64,000 bases of DNA. It comes from Meloidogyne chitwoodi (Eukaryota; Nematoda; Chromadorea; Rhabditida; Meloidogynidae). Both the position numbers and the translations under genes were made by a program. Location of the stretch: NCBI GenBank assembly GCA_015183035.1, contig JACZZP010000008.1:124001-188000 (forward strand). Reading direction: 5' to 3'. Under the pieces are notes generated by a model that was given only the letters and a program-made list of their open reading frames with translations, had not been told where the DNA came from and made no database searches. Positions 38,436-52,310 of this stretch are shown in pieces (the stretch's first letter is position 1; each line of letters begins with the position of its first letter).

Positions 38436-39304
38436 TTAAATTGTCTCGACCACTTGTTGAATGCTTCTTCGTGTTTTTCGACTCTTTTCACTGTCAACAA
38501 AGCTGGTCACAGGGCGAAAAAGTCTAAGACATCGTTTAAAGTTTTCGGTACGGAAACATTCAGATCTTAAAATTTATAAAAAAAATTAAAAATTAAATTA
38601 ATTTTTTTTTATTAAAATACCCGCAATCTGCTCTCATATTTGGCCGTAGATGACTGTACATATCATGGCATAGCTCACATATTCTATCCATTAATGCTAA
38701 ATCAATTTATAAATTTTGTAATTATTTGTTTATTAATTATACAATTTTTGTCTTAAATCATCCCGCTGCGATTTAAATTAAAATAAAAATTTTTAGTGTG
38801 AAAAGCCATTTCGGTGCCAAGTTAAAAAAAAGGTAAAAGTAAAGAAATGTTTTGAAAATAAGAAAAAACACCCATAATTTTAAAAAATCCTGTCTGGTCA
38901 GTTCAGCACCGAACACTAATTAAACCTATTATCTATTAAATACCATGTAATTGTTCATTAGCATAAATATCGCAGCTTTCAATAATCTCAATACTTGATT
39001 TATTTTCTTGTTCATTCTTATCCTCTTCTTCAGCAAAAATAATTTTTCCTTCATCTAAATTAGTATCTTCAATTTTTTGACTACGCCGTTCAATATAATG
39101 ATTTACTCTTTGAAATGTTGCAGATTCACTTACTATAATTACTGCAAAAATAATTAAAATAGCTTCAAACAAAATAAATCGACAACTGCTTCTGTTAGGT
39201 ATTTTACTTCTTTTCCTTGTTTTTGTTTTTAAGTGTGTTGTAAAAAATAATTGATAAAATTGTGGTATTATTTTTTTCTTTGTTGCTTCAAACATTTTTT
39301 TCAA
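38436..39304 (-). CDS. ITP/CHH-family neuropeptide precursor
   Basis: Three exons join in phase. The mature domain has the six cysteines of the arthropod CHH/ITP family and its nematode relatives. SCDIYANEQLHG in exon 1 gives C1. ALMDRICELCHDMYSHLRPN and MRADCG in exon 2 give C2 to C4. SECFRTENFKRCLRLFRP in exon 3 gives C5 and C6. The stop TAA is at 38436-38438. CHH/ITP peptides are secreted hormones controlling ion balance, moulting and related processes; C. elegans has a few. The predicted start (MFEATKKK at 39295, or 39304) precedes the hydrophobic segment FILFEAILIIFAVIIVSESA by about 35 basic residues. The leader is therefore internal, or a start is missed. A KTRRS site lies after the domain (38460-38475) and could be a dibasic cleavage site. 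The first intron holds a MITE-like repeat. Confidence 0.82.
38804..38911. mobile_element. MITE-like inverted-repeat copy in ITP-like gene intron
   Basis: Ends GCCATTTCGGTGCCAAGTT and CTGGTCAGTTCAGCACC are imperfect complements and resemble the family end GGACGTTTCAGTGCC. Confidence 0.6.
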
Positions 39305-42210
39305 ACTCTGAATGAAGGGAAATTTAAAACAAATAATATTTTCCGTTTTACATAAGATGTTAAGTTTGTAATTTTTCCGGAAAGTTAATAAGTTTGATTT
39401 TTCCGGAAAGTTAATAAGTTTGTATTCTTTCCGGAAAGTTGTAAGTTTGATTTTTCCGGAAAGTTAATAAGTTTGATTTTTCCGGAAAGTTAATAAGTTT
39501 GTATTCTTTCCGGAAAATTGTAAGTTTGTATTTTTTACAGAAAATTTGCTTTGATTAATATTTTTAGTGCATTTATTTAAAGTTTTAAGTTTTCGGAAAG
39601 CTCTTATAATTTATCAAGTAACTAAGAGATTATTAAGAAGTACACTTAAATGTTATTAAATGCTTAAAAATATGTTTAAATTAGAATACGTTCGTTCTAA
39701 AAACATTTTAAGTTTAATCTTAAGTTTAAAAATATATAAATGTAACAACTTAATATTATTTTATAGGGAAAACGTGTTAAGCAAAATTAAATGATATGGA
39801 AAGGATTTTGTCTAAAATGAGATTAAATATAAAATTTACTTTTTTTGTTAGTTTTTTTAATATTTAACCTTTAAAAATAATTTTGTACTTTAATAAAATG
39901 ACTTAAATTAATGGTTTAGTTGAGGAGAAAATTTTTAATATTATTTATTTTTTTAATTTTAAAAAATAAATATTAAAAATGACGTTTTTAAAAGGTTACG
40001 AACGGATACTAATTAAAAAAAATAAAAAATATTTTTTGGCTTCTGTAAAATGTGACTTTTTCACCTCAAAACTTAAAAATAAAGAATAATATTTATTTTA
40101 ATTAAAAAAAAAATAAATAAATGTTATAATATTTGTTCAAAAACACATGATTTGACCTTTTTTAAAAAATTAAAAAAGAAAAAAATTCAAAAAATATGTA
40201 TAAATTTAAAATTTTCCTCATATTATAGCCTAAATTTTATTTTAAGCTCTAGAAAAAAATAATAAATTGGCAAAATTTGAGCATTTTAAAAGATTATTGA
40301 ACCATAAAATTGTATGAATACATTTTCGTCATTTTTTGAGTGTATATTTTTTGGAAAAATGTTTTTAGAATATTTTCACCCTTAAAATGGTTATTAGTCG
40401 GAAATAGTAAATTAAAACGTAAAAGACTGGAAAAAGAAGAAGCTAAAATTGTCTAAAAAAGAGTAAAAAATATAAGAAGCATTTTTAATATTTTTGTTAA
40501 TTTTCTGAGAAAGACTGACTATCTTCTTTATTTTCTTATTTATTATAAAGGGAATATATTCATTATTTTTTTTTATTTTTAAAAAAATAATAATTTCCGG
40601 AAATAATTTGTTTCTTACCCTTTTAAATTTTTTTATTTTTTTTTTGAAAATGGAAATGGATGCATGCCTTTACCGACTTAAATTACTCCACACAACCGTC
40701 TTTTTGCTTTTTCACGCCCTCATTTATTTATATTATTTTTTTAATTTTTTTTTTGCACCACAATTTCCGGCAAATGAACATTTCCGTTCAAAGAGTATTT
40801 TTCTACCTATTTTATTACACAAAGTATTTGTTTAACTTTTTAAAATTATTTGTCTAATTTTTTTAAAATTAATTGTTAGATTTTGTTTTATTGAAATAGT
40901 AAGTTCCACTAAAATTATTTTTTAATTAATCAAAATTTATTTAAAAAAATGAGGGCATATTTATTAAAAAACAAAGAGGAAAGACTAAAAAAATAAATTA
41001 AAAATAAATTTAAAAAAATAAATTAAAACAAGTAATAAATTTTCATGTTTTTCAGTCTAAAAGAAAAAAAGAAACAATTTGCAAGAAAATTCAAATTTTG
41101 CAGCAAATTGTCTTTCAATCTTTGTGCATTGGTAAAACTTTAAATTATCATTAATTAAAGTAAAATAAATTAATAGTTTAATGCAATTAAAAGTTTTTCA
41201 AAACATAAACTATAAAATAATAAACTTAAATTTACAGTTATTTTAATATGTAAATAATTATAAGTTGGTACAGAGATAAAAAATCTAACTTTTCCGGAAT
41301 GCATAATTCCGGAAAGTTTAATTATTTTTTAAAGTAACGTTTTTTGTAATAATTCCGGAAAGTTGTAGACATTAAATTAAACAACATTACTAGCTTTTAA
41401 AAATTTATTGAAATTATTATTAAAAAAAATGTATTACAATAATGGTAAAATAAATAAAAAAATAGTAGATGACCTGAAAAAATAATTTATAAAAGGCATT
41501 AAAAAATCAGAAAAGGCAAGAAAAAGAGATTAATTTTAATTAAAAAAAGTTAAGATTAAATTGCAGCAATAAGAAATAAAAAAACTAAATTAAAAATAAT
41601 TGAATAAAATAAAGACAAATTGGGAATATTAACAAAAACCGGAGGTTTTTTGGTAAGTTAAATAAGTAAAAATTTAATATATAAGATTTATTGCGGTATG
41701 AAAATATATTGCAATAACTTTCCGGAAGTTTTACAAAATTCAGAAAATATTAAAACTTAAGAACTTAAAATTAAATAAGAATTTTTCCGGAATATAAAAT
41801 AAAAATAATATCAAGTTTGATAAATACAATAATTAAAAGAAAGATTTATTGTAAAATTGTAAATGCAAATGGTATTAAGCTTATTAAATTTAAGTTTAAA
41901 ATTTTAAGTTTACAATTTATTGAATGAATGTAAATAAATTAACATTAATTATTAAGTGATATAAATTAAATAATAAATGGAATAAAATAAGTTAATTTTA
42001 GCTATGTACAAATACTGGCAATTTGTTGGCCTCAATTGGTTTTAAAAACCAAAACGAGTATAATATTATAAAAAAAATAAAATAAATAGAAAAAATATTT
42101 TTTTAAATGAAAATTTTTTTTAATAATTTAAAATCCCTACGATAATAATAAAAAAGCTAATTTTTTATAAATGCCCCTGGTATAATAAAATTAAAAAATA
42201 ATTAAAAAAA
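39305..42210. other. Long intergenic region (2.9 kb)
   Basis: It begins with a TTTCCGGAAAGTT array (39370-39540). Further isolated TTTCCGGAAA copies lie near 40597, 40765, 41295, 41311, 41352, 41720 and 41786. The rest is A/T-rich with no supported exon on either strand. It separates the ITP-like gene (5' end) from the nuclear-receptor gene (3' end), so it may carry ITP promoter elements. Confidence 0.55.
39370..39540. repeat. Tandem TTTTTCCGGAAAGTTAATAAGTTTGA array
   Basis: Seven imperfect units of 24 to 27 bases lie just upstream of the ITP-like gene. This is the most regular array of the TTTCCGGAAA family in the window. Confidence 0.93.
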
Positions 42211-45200
42211 TTAATCCACAAGTTTTGGAACGCTTTTATTTCCCACATTTTGATCAGTATCAAGCAACTCATGAAGCAAAATCGATACATCCGGTATTTC
42301 TGGATCAGGTGACTGATTAACTCTTTTGCGAAGCTGTTCAACACACTTAGAAGCTAATTTACTTAAATTGAAAAAATTAAATTAATAATATTTAATAAAT
42401 TTATTTACTTAATTTTTTGAAGAGCATTAGTTAATTCTAAAGGAATAGGAGAGACAGAATAACTACGAAGTTGCAACCAACTTTGAAAAATCTGATCATG
42501 GATTTGGTTGACTTGATCACGATAATTAGACAAAAGAGGGTTTTCATTTGAAGCTAAAGTAAAATTTTATTGAAAAAATTTTTTTTAAAGAAAAAAAATA
42601 AATTTTAGGTATGTACTTCTATAGAAACAAACATCCAAAAGTGTGATATATTTAAAAGCAACATAATCAGCCTTTCCAAATTGATAATCTCGCAATTGCT
42701 ATAAAAAAATAAAAAATTTAAATATATATTAAATTTTATTTTACTTGTAAAATATCATTCCACTCATCATAAAATTCGCTGCGACTAAGTAGTGCAATAG
42801 TAGAAGTATCAATACTACTAAATAAAGAGAAATTAAAAAATTAAAAATATAAAATTACCTTATGCTTCCGTTTGTTAATAAAAAGTTAATTTTGTTGGAT
42901 AATTCTCCTTTTAATATAGCATAAGCAAAATCAATCAAATGCAATGAAGCCCAACCATTGAAGAATTGCATAGATCTACAGTTAGGCTAAAAAAAATAAT
43001 TCAAACTTTCCGGAAAAAATTATTATTACATACAAACATCACACAAACTTTCCGGAAATTACAATTAAATTTACAAACATCAAACAAACTTTACGGAAAT
43101 TACAATTAAATTTACAAACATCAAACAAACTTTCCGGAAATTACAATTAAATTTACAAACAAACTTTCCGGAAAAATACAGTTATAAAGGTTAGTAAATA
43201 GAAAAGTATACAATAAAAAATATTAATTACCTCCAAACATGTGAATTGACTATCTTGCTTAGCCCATGCAATATTTGTGTTTGTATGCTTCTTGATAACT
43301 CGAAGACAAAAATCTAGAGGCGAATTTGAGATTTTATTTTTACTCCGAATCTGTTGTAATGTAACAAGAACAGGCCTGTAATTTAATTTTTAATTATTAA
43401 TTAATTAGAAAAACCGTTCATGATGAGGTGACTGGCAAAGATCTTCAATAAGGAGGCGTCCATTATTACCAACAACTCCATTTCCATTTAAATTAAGTTG
43501 CTGTTGATGATTACTATAAAATACACTGTCAATTGGAGGCATTTGACAAAGAGGTAAAATTTGTTGTTGTCCTGATGAAGATACTTGGTGGTGACTATTA
43601 GGTATTGGACCAGAATGTACAATTCCATGATGATGGGGTGGAGGATGGAGTAAATAGGGTTGCAATGGTGTTGTTACATGCAAAGATGTTCTGAAAAATT
43701 AAAAAAAAATTATTTTAAATTTAAAAAGAAAATTAACGTCATATGTAGTGTTGGTGTTGTAATTGGCATAATAGGCGCATATGCAACTGCAGAAGATTGG
43801 TGATATAATGAAGGAGGCAATGGAGCTGAAGCATGTATTGAAGCTGAAGGAATTTCATTTTTAACATTTACAAGATGAGATGTATAGTGTTGAGTAGCAT
43901 ATTTATTAGAAGATGAAGGAGAGAAAGACGGGGAGAAAGAAGAAGAGGAAGGAATTGGCAAAGGGGGTGAGTTTAGCCCTGAGCTGCTTACACCGCTACT
44001 ACTGTTGCTTCTAGCACTAGAGCTTAGCCCAACACTGTAAATATTCAATTAAGTTAATACGTTTTAATTAAACTTTCCGGAAATATTTAAAACTTTATTA
44101 TTTAATTAAACTTTCCGGAAAGTTTGCAAAATTATTTAAAACTTTTTATTATAAGCAATCCGGAAAGTTTTATTTAAAAAATACAAACTCTCGTTATAAG
44201 AACACCCATTTAGTCTGTCCCTTATAAGGTGCTCTTATAACGGAATTCAACTGAAATACAATAGAAAGTCACATTTTTATTTAAATTAATAACTCTACAT
44301 AATAATTAAACTGTTTATATACAATTAATATATTTACCTGTTACCGCCCACACAGTGTACAACAGCTACAGAAGATGGAATGTTATTATTATTAGAGATA
44401 GATGTAAGTGTTTGGTGCGTGGAAAGCTAAAAAATAAAAAATCAGTTGATTTTTATGTTGTAAAAAATAAATAATTAAAAAAATTAGTTGAAGGCCATTA
44501 AAAATATTTTTAATATTTTTTTGTTTTAATTCTTTTGTTTGTGTGTGACGATTTTTTTTAAGTTTTTTGGGTGACCTTGAATAAATAGTTCTGATCCAAA
44601 AATATTATTTAAAAAATAAAAAAATAAAAATACGTGTGGTGATTGATGAAGTAAATGTAATGGCAATGGAGTTAACATCATTTGCGGTATAGTAGATGTC
44701 GGTGCTTCAGAAGTCTCATCTAAGGGCTGAATTGAGTTGCCTAGAAGCATAGCAAGTCCCCCATTGTCACAGTTAGCTAAATTAGCTGAAGAGATAGAAG
44801 AACCAACTTAAAGAAAAATAAATAAATTTTTTTAAATAAAAAATTTTTTAAATAAAAATAACTCACAAATTCCATTAGCTGAAGAATTTGTTGAAGAAGT
44901 TGAAGACAGTGTTGGTGATTGTAAATAAACATCAAAACCAGTCATTGAAGCAGCACATTGCTGCTGTGAAGACATTGTTGAAATTATTTGTTCTTGTTGA
45001 ATTTTTGGCAATCCACCTAAATATACAGCACTGGAGAATTTTGAAGATTGTTGATGTTGAACACTGTAATAAAAAATAAATATTTAAAATATTACTGTAT
45101 TATTTTAAAATAATTTGGTCGAGCGTTTAAGCCTCGAATTAATTTATTTTGCATTTAAAAAATTTGCATTTTCTAAAAAAAAACATCAAAAACATATTTG

Positions 45201-48200
45201 CAAAACATGCAAATATTTATATTTATTTTTTAAGGGATTAGCGCAAAGAGCAGCGGTATTATTTTACTTAATATATATTTAAGCATTTCCCGCATTTGAA
45301 TAAAATAAAGGATTTAGAGCGGTATTTCAAAGAGAGGAAAATATTGGGGGAAATAGTGGAGAAAGTGTTAGAGAAAAAGTTGGTATTTTTCCTAAGTATG
45401 GTAACACTTGAAAATTTTCCGGAAAGTTGGGGAACATTCCGGAAGTTACAGAAGTATGGAAGCTTTCTGGAAATTAAACAAAATTCTACAAACATTCTGG
45501 AAAATACGTAAAATTATAAAAACTTTCCGGAAATTAAAAAAATATAAAAACTTTCCGGAAATATCGTAAAAATATTCTCTCTACCTATTGCCATAAGGTC
45601 CATTAACATCTCTTCTCGCTCTTTTTGCTTTTATTCCACTGGAAAAAGTTGACTCATTTCCATAAGGATTTGAGCGTGTCACAGTTGTTTCATTAACATG
45701 GGAATTATCATTATCGTAGAAATTGAGAGTATTAGCTTAAATTGAAAATTTAATAATAATTTTTATTAATGTGTTTATCAGTTTATTTAATTTAAAAACT
45801 CTCTCATTTGCCCAAACCCTACTATTCTAAGAAATTAAATTTAAAATAAACATTGAATCATTAATTGTTGCTGATTATTATTTTGGCCATTTGAAGAACG
45901 TATATTTGTATTTTGTTGCATAATTTTGGATCTTGCTGCTCGGTCCTGTTTGTAATAGACGCCCAGTTTGTTGCGACCTCCACGCATTCGATCCTCACGA
46001 ACGGCTAGAAAATATATTAAAAATAAATATTATTATTATTTTTTATTTATTTTATTTTTTTTCATTGATCCCTATTTTTATTAATAATTATTTTATTCAA
46101 AATCCACTTTTAATACTCAAATTCCAAAACTGCCCATTTCTTTTCCATTAGTTTTTGTTCATCCCTTAAAATTCTGCCGAATGGCTTTGTGTATTAATAC
46201 ATACATTATTTCCCTTTTTAGTGAAAGGATATGGCCGTGTGGATGCGCGCCCTCTAATTATTGGACAAATAATACAAGAATTAACACACAAATAACCCCG
46301 CGCAGCCTTTTTTCCCACTCTAATAACAATTCATGAAAGCTATAACAAAGGATGTTGAGAGGTATAAAAAATTATGAAATGAAAGGAGTATGAATTTAGA
46401 GTAAATTATTTAGAAATTGAGTTTATTACCAATTTATTCTTTAATTATCAGTGATCTGATCTAAAATACTAATTTTCTGTATTATTTTTATTTCAATGTG
46501 TTGCCCAGTCATGATATAAATATTAAAAAATTTTTTCTTTAAATATTTGATTTAAACAAAAATAATTTGTGACTCTAAAATTCAACTGAGCGTTCCCGGA
46601 CTACAAAATTAAAAATAAAAATAATTTCCTCCTCATAAATATAATTTTTTTATTTTATTTTTGCAGAATATATTCCCTCTTTCGCCCCATTTACCCTCTC
46701 ATTCCTTCCCATCATTTTTACTACTACCATCTATTGTTCAAAATGGCCGGTCACCAACTTTCACTGTATTATATAAATGGTACTTTTGTCAAGTAGAAAT
46801 TTTTATTTTTTAAAAATCACGGTGTAAATGAAAGGGTTAAAAATAAGTGAGAAAAAAGGATGATAATAGATAGGGATGACACAAGTGGAAAAACACACAA
46901 AAACTTTAAAAGCTTCCTTCCGCATGGCAATTAGCGCCCAAGAGTTTTTTTGTAGAACTTGGGCGGAATTCTTTAATATATTTACAAAAATTCTGCCGCA
47001 AATGTGAAATATAAAATTATTTTAGTGAAGTAAATAAAATAATATAAAGAAAAATACAATTTTGAAAACAAGTATACCGGAAAGTTGTAAATGTTTCCGG
47101 AAAGTTTATTTAGTATCTAAATGTTTTTGTATATTTTTGTATGTTTTTTTAATGTTTTATTAATGTTTTTGATTGTTTTTAATTGAAAATATTTCCGGAA
47201 AGTTTATTTAGTACATAGGTAAATGTTTTTATATGTTTTGTATGTTTCTATATGTTTTTTTAATGTTTTTGATTGTTTTTTAAATGTTTTTCTTATGTTT
47301 TTAATTGTTTTTAAATGTTTTTCTTATGTTTTTAATTGTTTTTTAAATGTTTTTCTCAAAGTTTAATTAATATAATTTATTGTAAAACCTTTTTTACAAT
47401 CTTTTTCACACAACAAAATTCGCGCTCTGTGGGAAATGTTTCGTTTATGCTTGATTTGACCTTTTCCTACTTATCCGGCCATAACAATAAATTGTTGCAA
47501 CCTTTTCATTTGTAAATATTTCCCAAAATAATTTATTTATTTATTTCACCACTATGCTTTTCCCTTGTATTTTATTTTTTTGTTTTATTTATTGTTTCTT
47601 CAAGTATTTTTATTGTCATTCATTTTTTCAATCTTTTATTGAAAACAATGAAAATTGAATTGAATGGTATTATAATTTATTTGTTAAAATGTCTCAACAG
47701 TATTTTCTTGATTTTTTTGTGAAAATAGGTTTTTTTTAATTATTTAAAAAATTAGAAGAAGAGAATATCTATTAGGGCATTTGAATTAACAAAAAAAAAA
47801 GAAAAAATATTACAAAAATTATTTTTCTTTTAAAAGTAAAAAAGCTCAAATTTTCACATATTGTAGAATAATTTTTAGAATAATTTTCTTAAGAAAAAAA
47901 AAGAAAATAATTAATTAATACAAGTATAGTTGCCCCAAGAATTATAGGCTTATGGCACATTGAAAAATGATCTTTTCCAAAAAAGATAAAAAGAAATTGA
48001 AAAAATAAAATAAAAAAGAGAGATCCTTGCGGCAAAAAAAAAAATAAAAATAGAAATTATTTTTTAAAAATTGTTGTGGACAGGCAGTTTAATTTTTAAT
48101 AAAAATATTCCCTTAGAAAAATAAATTTTTATTTTTTTTTGTAAAAAATACATTTTTTAATACTAAATAAAAACGTTTAATTTTATGGCAAAATAATTCT

Positions 48201-51200
48201 TTTATAAATAAAATGGTTTGATTGAAATTTACCGAAAAATAGAGTCCCTGTCCATGTTTTCCCCTAAATATTTTTTATGAGAATTTTTTTCCATAAATTC
48301 CCGAAATTGTCTCGGGACTCTTTTTAAAGGTATAACTGATCTATAGTTTTGATAAAATTATTTTTATTTATTTTTATTTATTACAAAAACGTTTATAAGG
48401 CTAAAAGAGCGCCTACTTCTCCCATATCAATCTTGTTTGCGCAACAAGAAAATGCGCTCTCGGTCAAATAAAAATATAAGAATTAAATTTATAAAATTGG
48501 GAAAACTATTAATTAAAGGGATAATTAAGTTATTTTTGTTTTTTGACTTTTAGGAATTTTAGGGAATTTTTTATTTAATTTAAATGTTTTTAAGTAAGTG
48601 GACGTTACGGTGTTTTCTTGTAAAATGTCTAGAGGATTATTAAATTAAATAAAAAAATTTTTAGAAATAGTTTGGGATTATTTACACATAAAAAACAATT
48701 GATAAAATTTTTGTTAAAAATTTTTTTTCAGTATTTAATTTTTTTAGTTGCGCGATGTAATGACCATAATCGTAATATTCCGAAATATCTTGTAAAAATT
48801 TAAAAATATTTTAAAAAATTAAAAAATATTTTAAAAAATTAAAAATATTTTAAAAAATTTAAAAATATTTTTTAATAAATTGTTATTATTTTTTTAAAGC
48901 TAAAAATCAATAAAAATCAATTTTTGTATCAAATTTATTTATTTTTATTAAAAAAATACCAAACTATTTACAATATTTTGCCATTAAAATAAATAACTCT
49001 CGTAAATATCCCCCCAAATCATCCATCAAAAATAATAAATATCTTCAAAATAATAATATTTAGTTACATAATTTTTGAGAGGAAAGAAGGAGTAGAAATT
49101 ATAGGGTTAATAAAATAAAAATATTTTTTATTTTTAAAACTTTTCTCTTGAATCTTGATAATAATAATTATTATTAAAATATTTTTATTTATTTTATTAT
49201 TAAAAACCTATTTTTAATGGAAAATTTATTTTTATTTAATTTTTTAAATTCTTTTTTATTTTTTAAAACTTTCCTCATTAAATAAAAATAACCCCTAAAA
49301 ATAAAATAAAATTCTTTCAAATTTTTCTTTTCATAAAAAAATTTTTTTACACATCTCCCGCACTCTTTTTTTCAATTTTATATAGATTTTGTGGAGTGGA
49401 TCTACTACTAGTATGTTTTATAGCTTTAATGCCGCCAGAAAATGATTGCGACATTGTTTGGGGAAAGAGAGAAAAAAAGAAAAAAAATACAGGAAACACG
49501 TCTAAACACAAAAACAAGTTTTTTTACTTTCAATTTCTTGTCTGTGTTTACATAAAAACTGCATTAAAATTATAACAAAAAATGAGGATAGAGTTTGCTT
49601 AAAAATACAAAAATCAGAATTTAAAAAATACAAACATAGGTATTTAAAAGTAAAAAAATACAGAACATAAAAATACAAACACCAGAATTATTTTAAACTT
49701 AAGCGCCAGAATAGAAAAATACAAAAATCAGAATAATTCTAAACAAGCGCCAGAATGGAGAAAAAAACAGAATTATTAAAAATACAAAAACCAGAATAGT
49801 TCAAAACATAAGCGTCAGAACAGATAAAAAACAAAATGTTAAAATATAAAAATCAGAATTAAAAACAGAATTATACTGTACTTCAAAAAAGAAAGCGCAA
49901 TATCCTTACTTATGTTGCTTACTATTTTAATTAAAAATACTTTTGGATTTTTAATAAAAGTAGAAGGAAAAATAAATTGATTAATTAGACGAATGATGGC
50001 ATTTCTCATCTTTTTTTTTAAAAAAAAAGTAAAGAGATGTCTATCTTTATTGGATTTTTTTAATATTTTTTATATTTGACAAAGGAAGTATAAAAAATAT
50101 TTTTTTATATTTAATAGGAAAATGAAAGTTTAAAGATTAAAAATATTCAAAATTTGGCATTTTGTCCAAATAAAAAAAATTTATTTTATTTTTTTAATTT
50201 TAAAAATATTATTAAAAAAACTAACCCTCAGTCTTCATTCCCCTTTCCAAGCATTTCTGAAATCGACAATGGGGGCAACGCTTTCTATTGCTTTTTTCTA
50301 CTGTACAATTTTTGTTGCCTGAACAAGTATAATGCTTTTTGTTTTGCACAGTTCTTTTGAAAAAGCCCTTAAATTAATTAAAAATAAAATTAATTAAAAA
50401 AAAAATTTTTAAAAAATTTTTATTTGGCGACAAAACGTCCTTTCCTAAAATAATGGTGACAACACGTCCTTTCTACAAAAATTTTTTAATTTTTTTAAAA
50501 AATGCTTTGGGCAAAACAAACAAAAAATAAATAAAAATTAAACAGTTAATTAGGAAAATAATCCAATTTAATTTTTTTTGCCCCAGGGAAAGGAAGCGTG
50601 TTCTCTTCTTATATTTTCTCTTTTCCAGAAAAAAAAATAAATGTTCACATACCAATTAGAAAAAAAAATAAAACAAAATAATTGGTCTACTCTGGCCAAG
50701 GATTAAATAATAAAAAATAATTTTTTTTTTGAGAGAAAGGTTAAATAAAAATATTTATTTAATAAAATAAATAAAAAGAGGAGGAAATGTAAAGGATTCG
50801 TTTCGCACCAAAACGTCCTTTTTAGAAAAATAAAAATTAATTTACCTTGCAAGACTCACAAGTCAAAAGACCATAATGATAACCAGAAACCTGAAAATTA
50901 AAAATTTTTTTTTTAAATTTTTTAGGGCAAATCTCTCCCAAAAAAACCTAATTTTAAAAAATTCAAAAAATTAATTAAAAAAAAAAAAATTTTTTTTTTA
51001 ATTAAAAAAAATAATGTTAGGATAAAATTCATTCCCAAATAAACCTTTAATTTGGCCAAATAAATTAAAAAAAAATAAATAATTTTTTAAAAAATTAATT
51101 TAGGGCAAAAATCTCTCCCAAACACTCTTATTTATTTTTAAAAATTCAAAAAAAAAATTAAAATAATTTTAAAAAATACTTTATCATTGCAAATAGGACA

Positions 51201-52310
51201 ATTGCCTAGATCTTGTTGTATATTATTATTTAAAGAAGAAGAAGATTGCTGTAATTGTGGATTAATAAATAAAGAAGAATTGCTTCTAGTAGTTATAGGG
51301 GTAGTAGAAGAAGAAGAAGAGAGAGAAGAAAAACGGCCAATATTATTATTATTGTGTTCTAAAATATTTATTTTTATTTTTAAATTATTTATTTAGTATT
51401 TAATAAAATTATTAAAAAATAAAAAAATTTTTTTTTTCAAAATGTCCAATACCCCAAAAAATACAAAATTGCCTAATTCTCTATTCTATTTAAATAGGAA
51501 ATGATAAAGATATTTAAAATAGAAAATTTAGAGAAATTTAGTTTCTGACCATTATGAGATTTTACCATTTTTACATTTTTTAAATTTTTTTCTAACCTAA
51601 ATTTTGTTGCTGTGCCATAAATTGCTGGCTCATATAACTTTCACTAGTGCTATTGTCATTATTATTATTATTATTAGCAGCTGTCGGAAATTGAAGGAAA
51701 GATGAAGCGATTTGTTGCTGTTGTAAACGATCATTATTATTTGCCGTTTTTGTTGTTGTCTCTCTTTTGGGTATTTCTGTAAATGTGTTAACCTGAAAAA
51801 TATATATAAAAAAATTAAATATGCTTAAAAATCAATATTTAAGGATTTTGAAAATTTTTTTGAAAAAAAATTTTTTTTGAAATTTTTTGAAAATTTTCAA
51901 AAAATTTTTTAAAAAATTTTAATTTTTAAAAAAAATATAAATATACAGACTTTACAACTATTAGAACGTATTAATTTTCCAACATTACTATGTTGTTGTT
52001 CATTAATATTTTTAAAAGAAAAATCAAAAGGAGAGGGTGGAGATGAAAATTGTGTTGAAGACGTTTCGGGACAATTATTGCTTATTTTAATATTTAAATA
52101 TTTTTGTTTATTAGAATTATTTTGAATTTGTTGATTAATTAAATTGCACTTTGCTATTGTTGTTGAATTATTAAATTTAACATTTTCTTCTTGTTCCAAT
52201 TTTTGAAAAAAACAATTTTGTTGGGGTGGTGGTGATGTTTTTATTTCTGTTTTTAGTAAAATGTGGTGGTTATTAGAATCCTCATCTTGGCTACTGTTCT
52301 CGAATGGCAT
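42211..52310 (-). CDS. nhr-25: Nuclear hormone receptor, NR5A/FTZ-F1 type
   Basis: ATG 52310 starts [16 protein letters not shown]; the stop TAA is at 42211-42213. The N-terminus is Gln/Asn/Ser-rich. The DNA-binding domain is spread over three exons. CPICNDK ends the exon at about 51181; [14 protein letters not shown] is at 50847-50893; and [15 protein letters not shown], with [14 protein letters not shown], lies at about 50222-50368. Both zinc fingers have correct spacing, and P-box ESCKGFFKR is the NR5 form. After a 4.2-kb intron comes the FTZ-F1 box, [15 protein letters not shown] and [11 protein letters not shown] (about 45955-46005), which is diagnostic. A long low-complexity hinge (Ser/Pro/His-rich, 43400-45750) leads to a ligand-binding domain including [28 protein letters not shown] and [19 protein letters not shown]1/NHR-25 regulates moulting, epidermal and gonad development. 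Hinge introns hold TTTCCGGAAA arrays and a CGTTATAAG hairpin. Confidence 0.93.
43003..43170. repeat. AACTTTCCGGAAATTACAATTAAATTTACAAACATCA array
   Basis: About five units of 35 to 45 bases with AAACTTTCCGGAAATTACAA lie in an nhr-25 intron. Confidence 0.88.
44192..44242. repeat. CGTTATAAG hairpin in nhr-25 intron
   Basis: Arms CGTTATAAGAACACC and GGTGCTCTTATAACG pair over 15 bases with one mismatch, around a 21-base loop. The end motif is the same as at 15588-15619. Confidence 0.82.
45415..45565. repeat. TTTCCGGAAA repeats in nhr-25 intron
   Basis: About seven copies of TTTCCGGAAA or near variants (ATTCCGGAAG, TTTCTGGAAA) with 25- to 30-base spacing. Confidence 0.8.
46008..50221 (-). other. 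4.2-kb nhr-25 intron between zinc finger 2 and the FTZ-F1 box
   Basis: Much longer than other introns in the window, with no exon seen. It contains TTTCCGGAAAGTTTATTTAGTA copies (47078-47210), a TGTTTTTAATTGTTTTTTAAATG array (47220-47355), and a degenerate AAATACAAAAACCAGAATTATTT / AAGCGCCAGAAT array at 49595-49880. The size could reflect regulatory content; that is inference. Confidence 0.6.
49595..49880. repeat. Degenerate AATACAAAAATCAGAATT / AAGCGCCAGAAT array
   Basis: Six to eight imperfect units, in the long nhr-25 intron. Confidence 0.7.
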
